DNA from: Chitinophaga sp. CF418
GTDB taxonomy: Bacteria > Bacteroidota > Bacteroidia > Chitinophagales > Chitinophagaceae
NCBI RefSeq assembly: GCF_900142925.1
Contig: NZ_FRCN01000006.1
Location: 372,001 to 436,000 of the forward strand
Length of the DNA stretch: 64,000 bases
Reading direction: 5' to 3'
Below, in pieces: positions 9,167 to 16,662 of the stretch. The translations under genes were made by a program, and so were the position numbers. The notes beneath the pieces were generated by a model. That model had not been told where the DNA came from. It did not search any database and saw nothing but the letters and a program-made list of their open reading frames with translations. Positions within the stretch are counted from its first letter, which is position 1. Each line of letters opens with the position of its first letter.

Positions 9167-9568
9167 ATGTTCCTCATCCCAAGCCAGGTGTCCGTGCAGG
9201 GCGCTGTCGAATCCACTATTCCCGGACGTATTGATGGTAACATAAGAGGCGATGTCCGCACTGAAGGCCTGCTGGTAATAGGTAAAACCGCAAATATCCG
9301 CGGCAATATCTATGCAACAGATCTTGTTACCTACGGAAAAGTCTATGGGGATATTATTGTAAGCAATAAAGCTGTTATCAGCAACAAAGCATATGTAAAG
9401 GGCGACGTGACCGCGCTTGTGTTGGAAGTAGAACAGGATGCCGTTATTGAAGGCGCCATCCGTAAGCATCCGACAGAAACAGATGATATCATTCCGCCTC
9501 CTGCTGAAGAAGATATTGAGAAACCACCGCCGGCTGAAGATGAAGAGCAGGCGAGTTCGTGGTTTTGA
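9167..9568 (+). CDS. Bactofilin (polymer-forming cytoskeletal protein)
   Basis: A 133-residue protein whose core (about residues 5-105) has the regular Gly/Ile/Val turn pattern of the bactofilin right-handed beta-helix. Recurrent G-x-I/V units such as GRIDGNIRGDV, GKTANIRGNIYA, GKVYGDIIV and AYVKGDV each form one helical turn. The tail (110-133) is acidic and Pro-rich (PPPAEEDIEKPPPAED), typical of the disordered ends of bactofilins. I start at the ATG at 9167; a GTG at 9122, two bases after the preceding stop, is a possible alternative adding 15 residues. Bactofilins polymerise without nucleotide and scaffold wall enzymes or polar proteins. The gene directly follows that of the actin-like ATPase and has its own strong terminator. 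Confidence 0.9.
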   Translation: MFLIPSQVSVQGAVESTIPGRIDGNIRGDVRTEGLLVIGKTANIRGNIYATDLVTYGKVYGDIIVSNKAVISNKAYVKGDVTALVLEVEQDAVIEGAIRKHPTETDDIIPPPAEEDIEKPPPAEDEEQASSWF

Positions 9569-9581
9569 TACATTGCGTAGA

Positions 9582-9653
9582 TGATCAATTACAAGTTGGG
9601 ACGAGGGTTAACTTTAAGGTGCTTCTTGTTCAATTGTAATTGATCATTTTTTT
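9582..9653 (+). terminator. Terminator after the bactofilin gene
   Basis: A perfect 13-bp stem (9582-9594 against 9634-9646) with a 39-base loop is followed directly by seven Ts (9647-9653). Confidence 0.85.
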
Positions 9654-9673
9654 ATTAGCCTGATCAAAGCATA

Positions 9674-9698
9674 AAAAAACCGTATCATGATGATACGG
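9674..9698 (-). terminator. Terminator for the minus-strand 56-residue gene
   Basis: An 8-bp perfect hairpin (9680-9687 against 9691-9698) is preceded on the plus strand by a run of As (9673-9679). Read on the minus strand this is a stem followed by Ts, in the right place for the convergent operon ending at 9776. Confidence 0.75.
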
Positions 9699-9775
9699 GC
9701 ATCTTATAGTAAATAAATTTAGGGGGAATTCAATTTGCTCAATTACGCGTTCAGGATCACTTTTGCCGCGTTAAT

Positions 9776-9946
9776 TTAGAGACGCAATTTGGGTTTCTTC
9801 TGCGGAGGAAATTCTTTCCTAATTTGCTTCTTGGGTCCATACATCGCGGCCATCTCCTCAGCATCTTCCCAGCTTAATACCCTGGAATTTCCACTCTTTT
9901 CGAGCCGGCTAATAATTTCTGCTTTTCTATTCAAAGTAATTGCCAT
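9776..9946 (-). CDS. 56-residue basic protein, unknown function
   Basis: A small intact frame starting ATG at 9946, one base after the TGA (9950-9948) of the upstream gene, so probably translationally coupled to it. The peptide starts MAITLNRKAEIISRLEKSGN, has a central amphipathic stretch (SWEDAEEMAAMYG), and ends in a Lys/Pro/Arg-rich tail (KKQIRKEFPPQKKPKLRL). It resembles neither a known toxin nor an antitoxin that I can name. The tight coupling suggests it is a partner or regulator of the upstream protein. A terminator follows at 9674-9698. Confidence 0.65.
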   Translation of the reverse strand: MAITLNRKAEIISRLEKSGNSRVLSWEDAEEMAAMYGPKKQIRKEFPPQKKPKLRL

Positions 9947-9947
9947 T

Positions 9948-10754
9948 TCAAAAACCTTTTAAATTATTGACATAAATACTAAAACTACCCGAAGCTAAAT
10001 AATTTTTTACGATTTCACTCTTCTCTTCATTCCAATAATAAAAAATATTTTTATACCCCCCGAAGATAAGTTTACTGTGCCTATTCAGATCAGGCTCGGT
10101 TGCATCCAGGATAAATAAGCCATACGCCTGTCTTCTTTTAATATTTGCTTTATCTGATATTTCAGCTACCCATATAAATTCAGGCATAAGCATATTCGTA
10201 ATAAATTCTCTGACAGTAGCACTAAAACTTACATTGCGTGCGAGGTAATCTTTATAAGAACGATTGGAAGTTAGAAATAACCGAACAAAAATCTCAGTTC
10301 CATTGGCTATAGGAAACATCCCTCCGAGCAATAGTTTTTTTATATAAACTTTTGCTGCTACCGCCTCCAGGTACATTCTTGGATGTAGCGGTGCAACAAA
10401 CTCGCTAATCCTGCAAGTCTTCCAATTCGGATTATTATAATGTAATGCAGGAGTTTCAAAGTGCTGCAACTGATATGGCGGCATATTGTCGTCTATAAAG
10501 ACGAATCTTCCGGGGATGTCATCGTTATCAAAAAATTGAATATCCTTTTGACCAATAATAGACTTTAAATCAGTATCCAACTCCTCAGAAACCGCGAGAT
10601 TATCTATTAACTCGTCAGTTGTTCGTGTACGACCAATGGCTATCAATGCGTGACCAACGTTACCCATTTGATGACCATTATCCATCGCCACAATCAGGGG
10701 CAGGCCACTTTCTATATAAGTCGAAAAGACCTGGCGAAATAGTATATCACCCAA
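9948..10754 (-). CDS. Papain-like (C39-like) protein, probably missing its N-terminus
   Basis: 268 residues. The segment GLPLIVAMDNG, then GHALIAIG and FVFIDDNMPPYQL, matches the second half of papain/C39-like folds: a strand, the catalytic His in HALIAIG, then the Asp/Asn strand. The N-terminal part that would carry the catalytic Cys is absent. The frame has an in-phase stop (10758-10760) two codons above the only nearby start, a TTG at 10754. The next 160 bp upstream contain palindromes and the end of the neighbouring gene, and no homologous N-terminal peptide in any frame. So the gene is either 5'-truncated, and then probably a remnant, or it encodes an atypical product without a Cys nucleophile. 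The C-terminal 150 residues are of unknown role. Confidence 0.55.
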   Translation of the reverse strand: MGDILFRQVFSTYIESGLPLIVAMDNGHQMGNVGHALIAIGRTRTTDELIDNLAVSEELDTDLKSIIGQKDIQFFDNDDIPGRFVFIDDNMPPYQLQHFETPALHYNNPNWKTCRISEFVAPLHPRMYLEAVAAKVYIKKLLLGGMFPIANGTEIFVRLFLTSNRSYKDYLARNVSFSATVREFITNMLMPEFIWVAEISDKANIKRRQAYGLFILDATEPDLNRHSKLIFGGYKNIFYYWNEEKSEIVKNYLASGSFSIYVNNLKGF

Positions 10755-10806
10755 TTCTTATCCATCGCGATGCCTGGGTTAAAACAATCCGGGGCACAAA
10801 CTGGTG

Positions 10807-10862
10807 CCCGCCGCGGCGGGTCAATGAAAGCGGTCTCACTTGTTTATAAGACCGCATTCATT
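10807..10862. terminator. Palindrome and hairpin downstream of the reductase gene
   Basis: Two structures lie back to back: a 14-bp perfect GC palindrome (10807-10820), and a stem of 13 paired bases with one mismatch (10823-10836 against 10849-10862). They lie just past the 3' end of the minus-strand reductase gene and would fit a terminator. There is no clean T-run on the minus strand, so the role is only probable. Confidence 0.5.
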
Positions 10863-10918
10863 GCAACATCAAAATAATTTTATTAGTTAATCACTCTAAC
10901 AGAGCAATTTCCATTTCT

Positions 10919-11995
10919 CTAACTCCTCAACTTCGCCCGCTCATACTGCACCGGCCATACAAACGACTCATCCTTCAACTCATGCGCCGCATGCATCGGA
11001 AAATACGGATCTCTCAAAAACTCCCTCGCCATCACCACCAGATCGGCTTTCCCTTCCGCAACAATAGACTCCGCTTCTGCCGCTGTAGTGATCAACCCAA
11101 CTGCACCAGTCAATATACCTGTTTCCTTACGGATATGCTCCGCAAACGGCGTCTGGTATAACGGACCGACAGTTATTTTCTGATGATGCACTAACCCACC
11201 GGAGGATGTATCAATAAGGTCTACACCCTTGCTTTTCAGTATCCGCGCCAGCGCTGTTGTACTTTCCAGGTCCCAGCCGCCATCGGCCCAATCTGTAGCA
11301 GAGAGCCTTACAAACAAAGGATAATCTTCCGGCCACACTTCCCTGACAGCTGCTACCACTTCCAGCACGAACCGTATCCTGTTCTCAAAACTGCCACCAT
11401 ATTCATCGGTCCTTTGGTTACTAAGCGGAGAAAGGAATTCGTGAAGCAGATAACCGTGTGCACCATGCAGTTCGATCACCTTAAAACCCGCCTTCAATGC
11501 GCGTTCTGCTGCGGCTTTGAAATCGGCGATCACTTTATGAATACCCTGTGTTGTCAAGGCAATCGGATTCCCATATTTTTCTGAAAAAGGAATAGCACTT
11601 GGAGCATAGATCTCTTCCCAGCCCCCATTAGCGGGTGGTATCAGTTTGATGCCCTTCCAGGGAACGTCTGTACTCGCTTTTCTCCCGGCATGCGCCAGTT
11701 GTATGCCAGGCACAGCGCCATGTGCTGAAAGGAAACTGGTGATCCTTTGCAGGAAGGAAATATGCGCGTCGTCCCAGATGCCAAGATCTGAAGGAGATAT
11801 CCTTCCCTCCGGACTAACAGCGGCTGCCTCTGTAATAACAAGCCCCGCCCCGCCTACTGCCCGGCTCCCCAGATGCACCAGGTGCCAGTCATTCGCAAAG
11901 CCATTTTCTGAACTGTATTCACACATGGGAGAAACCGTGATCCTGTTCCTGAAAGTAATATTCCTGATCTGTAAAGGAGTGAAGAGTGCTGCCAT
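10919..11995 (-). CDS. namA: Old yellow enzyme-type NADPH:flavin oxidoreductase (YqjM/NamA-like)
   Basis: A 358-residue FMN-dependent ene-reductase of the YqjM class. It would reduce activated C=C bonds of enals, enones or related compounds with NAD(P)H. Family signatures run the full length: the N-terminal FTPLQIRNITFRNRI strand, the YqjM-specific Cys in SPMCEYSS (residue 24), LAHAGRKAS, the substrate-binding His pair in LHGAHGYLLHEFLSPLSN, the TDEYGGS-x-ENR motif, VRLSATDW, and the FMN phosphate site GAVGLIT with AREFLRDPYF. The length and the C-terminal VQYERA ending match YqjM. It is monocistronic, with a hairpin downstream; physiological substrate unknown. Confidence 0.93.
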   Translation of the reverse strand: MAALFTPLQIRNITFRNRITVSPMCEYSSENGFANDWHLVHLGSRAVGGAGLVITEAAAVSPEGRISPSDLGIWDDAHISFLQRITSFLSAHGAVPGIQLAHAGRKASTDVPWKGIKLIPPANGGWEEIYAPSAIPFSEKYGNPIALTTQGIHKVIADFKAAAERALKAGFKVIELHGAHGYLLHEFLSPLSNQRTDEYGGSFENRIRFVLEVVAAVREVWPEDYPLFVRLSATDWADGGWDLESTTALARILKSKGVDLIDTSSGGLVHHQKITVGPLYQTPFAEHIRKETGILTGAVGLITTAAEAESIVAEGKADLVVMAREFLRDPYFPMHAAHELKDESFVWPVQYERAKLRS

Positions 11996-12099
11996 CGATC
12001 TGTCGTTTTGTTTACGTTTTCGGGCTAAAAGGTAAGAAATAACTACAACTGGATCAACAGAAATGGTATGAATTCAACGCTATTGAAGCAGTGGCTTTG

Positions 12100-12178
12100 C
12101 ATTAACAATGCCGCCCTGTTCGCATGGACTCCATAGGAGTCCTGTGTTTGTAGCCCCGGGTTGCAAACCCGGGGAAAT
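12100..12178. repeat. Dispersed intergenic repeat, first copy (head of the tandem array)
   Basis: The segment from about 12113 to 12175 contains a small palindrome around ggactccataggagtcc, then tgtgtttgtagcc and a cccgggttgcaaacccggg palindrome. The same arrangement (ctccgtagg, then gtgtttgtagcccgggg) recurs at 28885-28916, also beside a tandem array. It looks like a genome-dispersed intergenic element. Confidence 0.6.
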
Positions 12179-12715
12179 GATAATAAATACGATTATATGC
12201 CCTATGCAAACCCGGGGAAATGATAATAAATACGATTATATGCCCTATGCAAACCCGAGGAATGATAATAAACACGATTGTATGCCCTATACAAAACCTG
12301 GAGAAATAATAATAAACACAATTGTATTCCCCTATGCACCCCCCAAATGATAATAAACACAATTGTATGCCCTATGCAAAACCTGGAGAAATAATAATAA
12401 ACACGATTGTATACCCCTATGCACCCCCCAGAAAATAATAAAAAACACGATTGTATGCCCTATGCACCCCCAAATGATAATAAACACAATTGTATTCCCC
12501 TATGCACCCCCCAAATGATAATAAAGACGATTGTATTCCCCTATGCAAACCCGGGGAAATAATAATAAACACGATTGTACACCCCTATGCAAACCCCAGG
12601 AAATAATAATAAACACGATTGTATGCCCTATGCACCCCCAAATGATAATAAACACAATTGTACACCCCTATGCAAACCCCGGGAAATAATATTAAACACG
12701 ATTGTACGGCCCCAT
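12163..12715. repeat. Tandem array, about 13 copies of a 42-44 bp unit
   Basis: The unit contains gataataaacacgattgta, then tgccctatgca, then either aacccgggg or a C-run. I count thirteen copies of the ataataaa core, at about 12179, 12223, 12265, 12308, 12350, 12393, 12437, 12478, 12520, 12561, 12604, 12645 and 12686 (the last as atattaaa). Units differ by point changes and by two alternating tails. Open frames across it are products of the repeat and not genes. It fills most of the gap between the reductase gene and the cold-shock gene. Confidence 0.92.
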
Positions 12716-12740
12716 CCCCCCGGAATGATCCTAAAACAAA

Positions 12741-12765
12741 AACCCTCAGGCTACGCCTGAGGGTT
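12741..12765 (-). terminator. Terminator of the cold-shock gene
   Basis: An 11-bp perfect hairpin with a 3-base loop (12741-12751 against 12755-12765). The plus-strand side before it is A-rich (aaaacaaa), i.e. a U-rich tail on the minus strand. Confidence 0.85.
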
Positions 12766-12792
12766 CATTGCTAAATGTATGAAAAAGCAAGC

Positions 12793-12996
12793 TTAGTCGA
12801 TACGTCTAACGTTAACGGCATTCATACCTTTCCTACCTTCCTGCAGCTCGAACTCTACTCTGTCATCTGCCTGGATTTCGTGAATAAGACCGTTTACGTG
12901 TACAAAAGTCTCTTTATTGGATTCATCATGTTTAATGAAGCCAAAGCCTTTTGTCTCGTTAAAGAACTTTACAGTTCCCTGGAATTTTGTGTTCAT
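12793..12996 (-). CDS. Cold-shock domain protein (CspA family)
   Basis: A 67-residue single cold-shock domain that would bind single-stranded RNA/DNA as a chaperone or antiterminator. RNP1 is KGFGFI (16-21) and RNP2 is TFVHV (30-34). The opening KFQGTVKFFNETKGFGFIKH is the family consensus; the length fits the standard single-domain form. An AT-rich upstream region of nearly 300 bp, shared with the divergent desaturase, leaves room for the long structured 5' UTR common in csp mRNAs, but no specific structure could be assigned. A strong terminator follows. Confidence 0.95.
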   Translation of the reverse strand: MNTKFQGTVKFFNETKGFGFIKHDESNKETFVHVNGLIHEIQADDRVEFELQEGRKGMNAVNVRRID

Positions 12997-13288
12997 TTGT
13001 GCTAATTAAAAAATTTGTAAAGGGTGAAGGTAACTCTTTAAACCTACTACACCAAATAAAACTCATTCTATTTCAATATTTTCTCATATTGCTCACTATT
13101 AGAAGATTAACATATTTATAACATTTTTATATATCAAACCTTATATGTAATTTGTGCCTACGCAATACGGGGATGTGACTTTTTTTGAACTTGATGCTGC
13201 TCTTTCTTCTTCTGTTCTGTCGTCAATTGCCGCACAATATTTTTATCTACCTACGACTATTTGCGAATAATCTTGTTTAAATTTTTTT
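12997..13288. promoter_or_regulatory. Shared divergent promoter region, csp / desaturase
   Basis: A 292-bp AT-rich gap with divergent starts at both ends and no gene of its own. Both flanking products are typical cold-response proteins, so co-regulation from this region is plausible. I could not identify exact promoter boxes with confidence. Confidence 0.45.
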
Positions 13289-14377
13289 ATGGCTAAAGTT
13301 ACATTCAATAACAAAAAAGCACTTTTTTTCCAATCATTGAAGGCTTCCGTCGAAGAGTACTTTGTGACGAATAATATCAAAAAGACAGGTAACAGACATC
13401 TCTATATAAAGACGATCGTGCTGATACCACTGGCAACCCTGCTCTACCTTTCCCTGCTGATATTTCCAATGCCTGCACTGGCGGGTATTGCGTTCTCGGC
13501 AATATTGGGTTTTGTACTCGCCTGTATAGGTTTTAACGTCATGCATGATGCCTGCCATGGCAGTTACTCGGAAAATTCACGGGTGAACGATATCCTGGGA
13601 CTGACATTGAACGCCCTGGGGGGAAATGCTTTTATCTGGAAACAGAAACATAACGTCATCCATCATACCTATACAAATGTAGACGGAATGGACGATGATA
13701 TCGCGAAGAGCCCCTTAATGCGCCAGTGCAGCACGCAGACCTGGACACCAGCTCACCGTGTGCAGCATGTTTATGTCGTACTGATCTATGCTATCTCTTC
13801 CTTTGCATGGGTATTTATCATGGACTTTGTCAAATACCTCAGCCGTAAAGTATACAGAACACCGCTTCAGCCAATGAAGATGAAAGATCATATCACCTTC
13901 TGGACCAGTAAGGTACTGTATCTGCTGTTCTACGTCGCTATTCCTGTTGCCGCAGTAGGCTGGCAGGCCTGGGCAATTGGTTTCACCGCCATGCATATTG
14001 TTATGGGCTTTACACTGGCCATCGTTTTCCAGCTGGCCCACGTCGTAGAAGAAACCAGTTTTGAAGTAGTAGGCGATGAAGCGAAAGTAATCGAGAACGA
14101 ATGGGCGATCCACCAGATCAATACCACCTCCAATTTCGCTCCGGGCAATAAGATCATCTCCTGGTTTGTAGGCGGATTGAACTACCAGGTGGAACATCAC
14201 CTCTTCCCACGTATCAGCCACGTACATTACCCTCAGATCAGTAAGATTGTGGAGGCCAAATGCGCTGAGTTCAATATAGAGTATAACAGCCTGCCAACCA
14301 TGATGTCAGCAGTACGCTCCCATTTCCGCTTTATGCGCGACCTGGGAAGAAAACCGGTTCCGGCAATGGCTAATTGA
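13289..14377 (+). CDS. Membrane fatty-acid desaturase (front-end/linoleoyl-CoA-type)
   Basis: A 362-residue di-iron membrane desaturase that would introduce a double bond in acyl chains using O2 and an electron donor. The three His boxes are in place: HDACH (86-90), HNVIHH (121-126) and QVEHH (300-304) followed by LFP. The third box with Gln in place of the first His is typical of front-end desaturases, although no cytochrome b5 domain is fused. Hydrophobic blocks at about 40-80, 150-180 and 205-245 fit four transmembrane helices. It is divergent from the cold-shock gene, consistent with a role in membrane fluidity at low temperature. Regiochemistry cannot be read from sequence. Confidence 0.93.
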   Translation: MAKVTFNNKKALFFQSLKASVEEYFVTNNIKKTGNRHLYIKTIVLIPLATLLYLSLLIFPMPALAGIAFSAILGFVLACIGFNVMHDACHGSYSENSRVNDILGLTLNALGGNAFIWKQKHNVIHHTYTNVDGMDDDIAKSPLMRQCSTQTWTPAHRVQHVYVVLIYAISSFAWVFIMDFVKYLSRKVYRTPLQPMKMKDHITFWTSKVLYLLFYVAIPVAAVGWQAWAIGFTAMHIVMGFTLAIVFQLAHVVEETSFEVVGDEAKVIENEWAIHQINTTSNFAPGNKIISWFVGGLNYQVEHHLFPRISHVHYPQISKIVEAKCAEFNIEYNSLPTMMSAVRSHFRFMRDLGRKPVPAMAN

Positions 14378-14418
14378 CAAAGTCAAACAACTACTTGACA
14401 ATATCAAGCAATAGAGAC

Positions 14419-14459
14419 AATAAAGCCCGGCAGCCTTCAAAAGACTGCCGGGCTTTATT
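14419..14459. terminator. Bidirectional terminator between desaturase and GH20-like gene
   Basis: A 15-bp perfect stem (14419-14433 against 14445-14459) with an 11-base loop. It is A/T-rich on both outer sides and placed between two convergent genes. Confidence 0.85.
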
Positions 14460-14475
14460 ATTAAAACGTTCAGAA

Positions 14476-15621
14476 CTACATCGTTGCCTTATTAATCTCA
14501 GTAAACAACTGACGGAAACACTTCGTCTGTGTATGCACTGTATCTACAGGTTTGCCGTCTTCACGTGGCCTCGGCTGTTTCCTTCCATAATATTCATCCA
14601 TGAAGTCTTCCGCACCCGACCATACCGTCTGCATCATGCCCTGATACCTGTCTTTCATGATCGGCGTAGAAGATGCCCGGTATTCCAGCATATCCTTCAC
14701 CTGCTGTGTGGCAAATTCGGGTTTCCTCCAGGGACAGGTGATCACTTTTAGGCCCTTCATAGCAAAATACACAGGCGTCTTATCAGGACGGTCGTAATGC
14801 CAGTCGCAGATCGTCACATCCTTAGGGATCAGGTCAATAGCACGGTAGGTATTGTTTAGACTGGCTTCCCACATACCAATACCTGTCGTTTTGCCATCTA
14901 TAAGACGATCACCCCATATCCATAAACCCCTGCCCTTTTCTGCCAGGTGATTACGCAACAAAGCTACTTCCCCTGCGAATAACTCTGCCTTGTCACGGCC
15001 ACCACAACGCGGACATTTAGCTTCGCCTATGTAAAATACTTCGTCCATACCAGCATGGAAAGCTGTACTCTCAAATACATCGCACAGCTCATCCATCAGC
15101 TTGAATACCACGTCATGCACCTCCGGATGCAACGGACAATAACTCTTACAATACAGCCCATCAGCATTAGGCCATTCATATTTCTCCGGCATCTTCACCC
15201 AGGGCGTCTCGTCAAACTGCGGGAACTTAGTCAGCAGATTATTCGTTTGCCCGGCCCAGGACTGATGTCCCAGCAGGTTCAGTTGCGGAATGAGGTTGAT
15301 CTTGTTCTGACGGCATACCTGCACCAGCTTCTTGACATCAGCCTTCGTTAATGCCCCGGGATCTCTCAGTTCGGGATAACTCTCGTACTCGTAATTGTAG
15401 TCCACCCGAAGGATCAACGTGTTGACCTTTCGGGTCACCAGTTCTTCCTTGATAAATTTGATAAAATCATCGAGCGCGGGTTTCCTCGGCGCTCCGATAC
15501 AAAAGCCTCTTACGGGCATAATACTGTCAGGTACAGGCGCCTGAGTCGCGGTTGTTCTGCCGGCAGACCTGAATGCAGTCAGAACAGCCGCCAGCACACA
15601 AAGCAGGAGCACATTTCTCAT
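14476..15621 (-). CDS. Secreted GH20-like glycoside hydrolase
   Basis: 381 residues from the ATG at 15621, chosen because it begins the signal peptide (MRNVLLLCVLAAVLTAF); in-frame ATGs at 15639 and 15717 would only add residues before it. The single TIM-barrel-like domain has the GH20 signature: HQSW early in the barrel, then FHAGMDEVFYIG with the catalytic Asp-Glu pair (193-194), then IWGDR and WSGAEDF late strands. Family members remove beta-linked N-acetylhexosamine from glycans. A CPRC pair after the catalytic motif is unusual. It is the last minus-strand gene behind the B12 locus, but a 110-bp gap with a possible hairpin separates it from the preceding lipoprotein, so co-transcription is uncertain. 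Confidence 0.8.
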   Translation of the reverse strand: MRNVLLLCVLAAVLTAFRSAGRTTATQAPVPDSIMPVRGFCIGAPRKPALDDFIKFIKEELVTRKVNTLILRVDYNYEYESYPELRDPGALTKADVKKLVQVCRQNKINLIPQLNLLGHQSWAGQTNNLLTKFPQFDETPWVKMPEKYEWPNADGLYCKSYCPLHPEVHDVVFKLMDELCDVFESTAFHAGMDEVFYIGEAKCPRCGGRDKAELFAGEVALLRNHLAEKGRGLWIWGDRLIDGKTTGIGMWEASLNNTYRAIDLIPKDVTICDWHYDRPDKTPVYFAMKGLKVITCPWRKPEFATQQVKDMLEYRASSTPIMKDRYQGMMQTVWSGAEDFMDEYYGRKQPRPREDGKPVDTVHTQTKCFRQLFTEINKATM

Positions 15622-15731
15622 AAATGTGGCATTAAGCATGGAGTTGAATTTAGAACGTGAACATGAATAATGGAAAGGGCCGTCCGCCTTAAGCGAACAG
15701 CCCTTGTAAAATAACAAAAATTAGCAGCAAA

Positions 15732-16643
15732 TTATTTCATATTCAGATCAACGGCTCCTCTTATCTCTGTAGAGGTCTCCCCTACTGCAGCATCGCCCTT
15801 ATCCTGCTGACCAGTATAAACCTTCACAAAATCAATGGCCGACAGGTTAACGGCCTCCCCATTACTATTCACCGCCCAGGATAGATCAAAGGAATTATAC
15901 AGATTGGTCGCATAAGGATCTTTCGCAGCATCCGTGCCCCAGTTGTCCGCATAGCCCCAGGCAAACCCTGTATTCACATAGGTAGTTGTCCCTGGCAGCA
16001 CGCCGGAAGTACTCTTCAGCAATGTACCTTCAAACGAGATGGAATCCTGGTTAGCCGCAAATAAGGGATAATACGAATGATCATGGAAAGTATTGATCAG
16101 CACCGCACCGGAACGGCCCTGGTTATCTTTCCAGGGTACATCCTTCACACCTCCCGGATTATAATAAGTCACCTTATAATGCTTAATAGTCGTAGCGGCC
16201 CGATATTCACTACCCGCCAGCTCATACCACGTATCATCAGGCCGGCCGTTCCTGTTCTCATCCTTGCTCACCATCACAATACCGGGTTCCGACAGCTCCA
16301 CAGGCGGTTTCACCGGGTTACCATAAATAGCCAGATCGGCACCATTTTTATTGAGGATGGAATGATCAAACCCGAATACTACATACCCGCCAAATGCCCC
16401 CAGGTGCAACAATTCTGTTGTACCTCCGATAATCTTCTGCGCCCCCGCCGGAGTACCGATACTCTCATTGACAAACTGCCCCGGCGCCGGCTGATAGTCA
16501 AACACCACACTGATATACGGACTGCTACTATCGGTAACAGGCCGGATACCGGGATCCCCCGATTCTTTTGTTTCATCTTTTGAACATGAAACAAATACCG
16601 CTGCAAGCAGCCCCGTTAAAATGATGATTCTATTAACACTCAT
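15732..16643 (-). CDS. Surface lipoprotein of the vitamin B12 locus, unknown role
   Basis: 303 residues with a lipobox (LLAAVFVSC, Cys about 21). The mature part is rich in Gly, Asp and aromatics with strand-like segments such as GGYVVFGFDHSI, GSEYRAATTIKHYKVTYYNPGG and IDFVKVYTGQ, suggesting an all-beta, possibly jelly-roll domain. The start is 19 bp after the stop of the BtuG-type propeller gene, within the riboswitch-led unit. This suggests a role in cobalamin capture or in a related surface step. Bacteroides B12 loci carry extra surface binders (BtuH), but I do not see enough to call it one. Confidence 0.75.
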   Translation of the reverse strand: MSVNRIIILTGLLAAVFVSCSKDETKESGDPGIRPVTDSSSPYISVVFDYQPAPGQFVNESIGTPAGAQKIIGGTTELLHLGAFGGYVVFGFDHSILNKNGADLAIYGNPVKPPVELSEPGIVMVSKDENRNGRPDDTWYELAGSEYRAATTIKHYKVTYYNPGGVKDVPWKDNQGRSGAVLINTFHDHSYYPLFAANQDSISFEGTLLKSTSGVLPGTTTYVNTGFAWGYADNWGTDAAKDPYATNLYNSFDLSWAVNSNGEAVNLSAIDFVKVYTGQQDKGDAAVGETSTEIRGAVDLNMK

Positions 16644-16662
16644 AAGTAATCAGTTTTACTGG

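Noticed and set aside
12163..12715. Regular repeats resembling a CRISPR array
   Set aside because: The units are directly contiguous with no unique spacers, the core is AT-rich and diverged, and no cas genes are in the window.
12102..12760. Short open frames across the tandem array (Ile/Tyr/Cys-rich or Asn/Thr-rich peptides)
   Set aside because: They are direct translations of the 43-bp repeat with repeat-periodic sequence and no start context.
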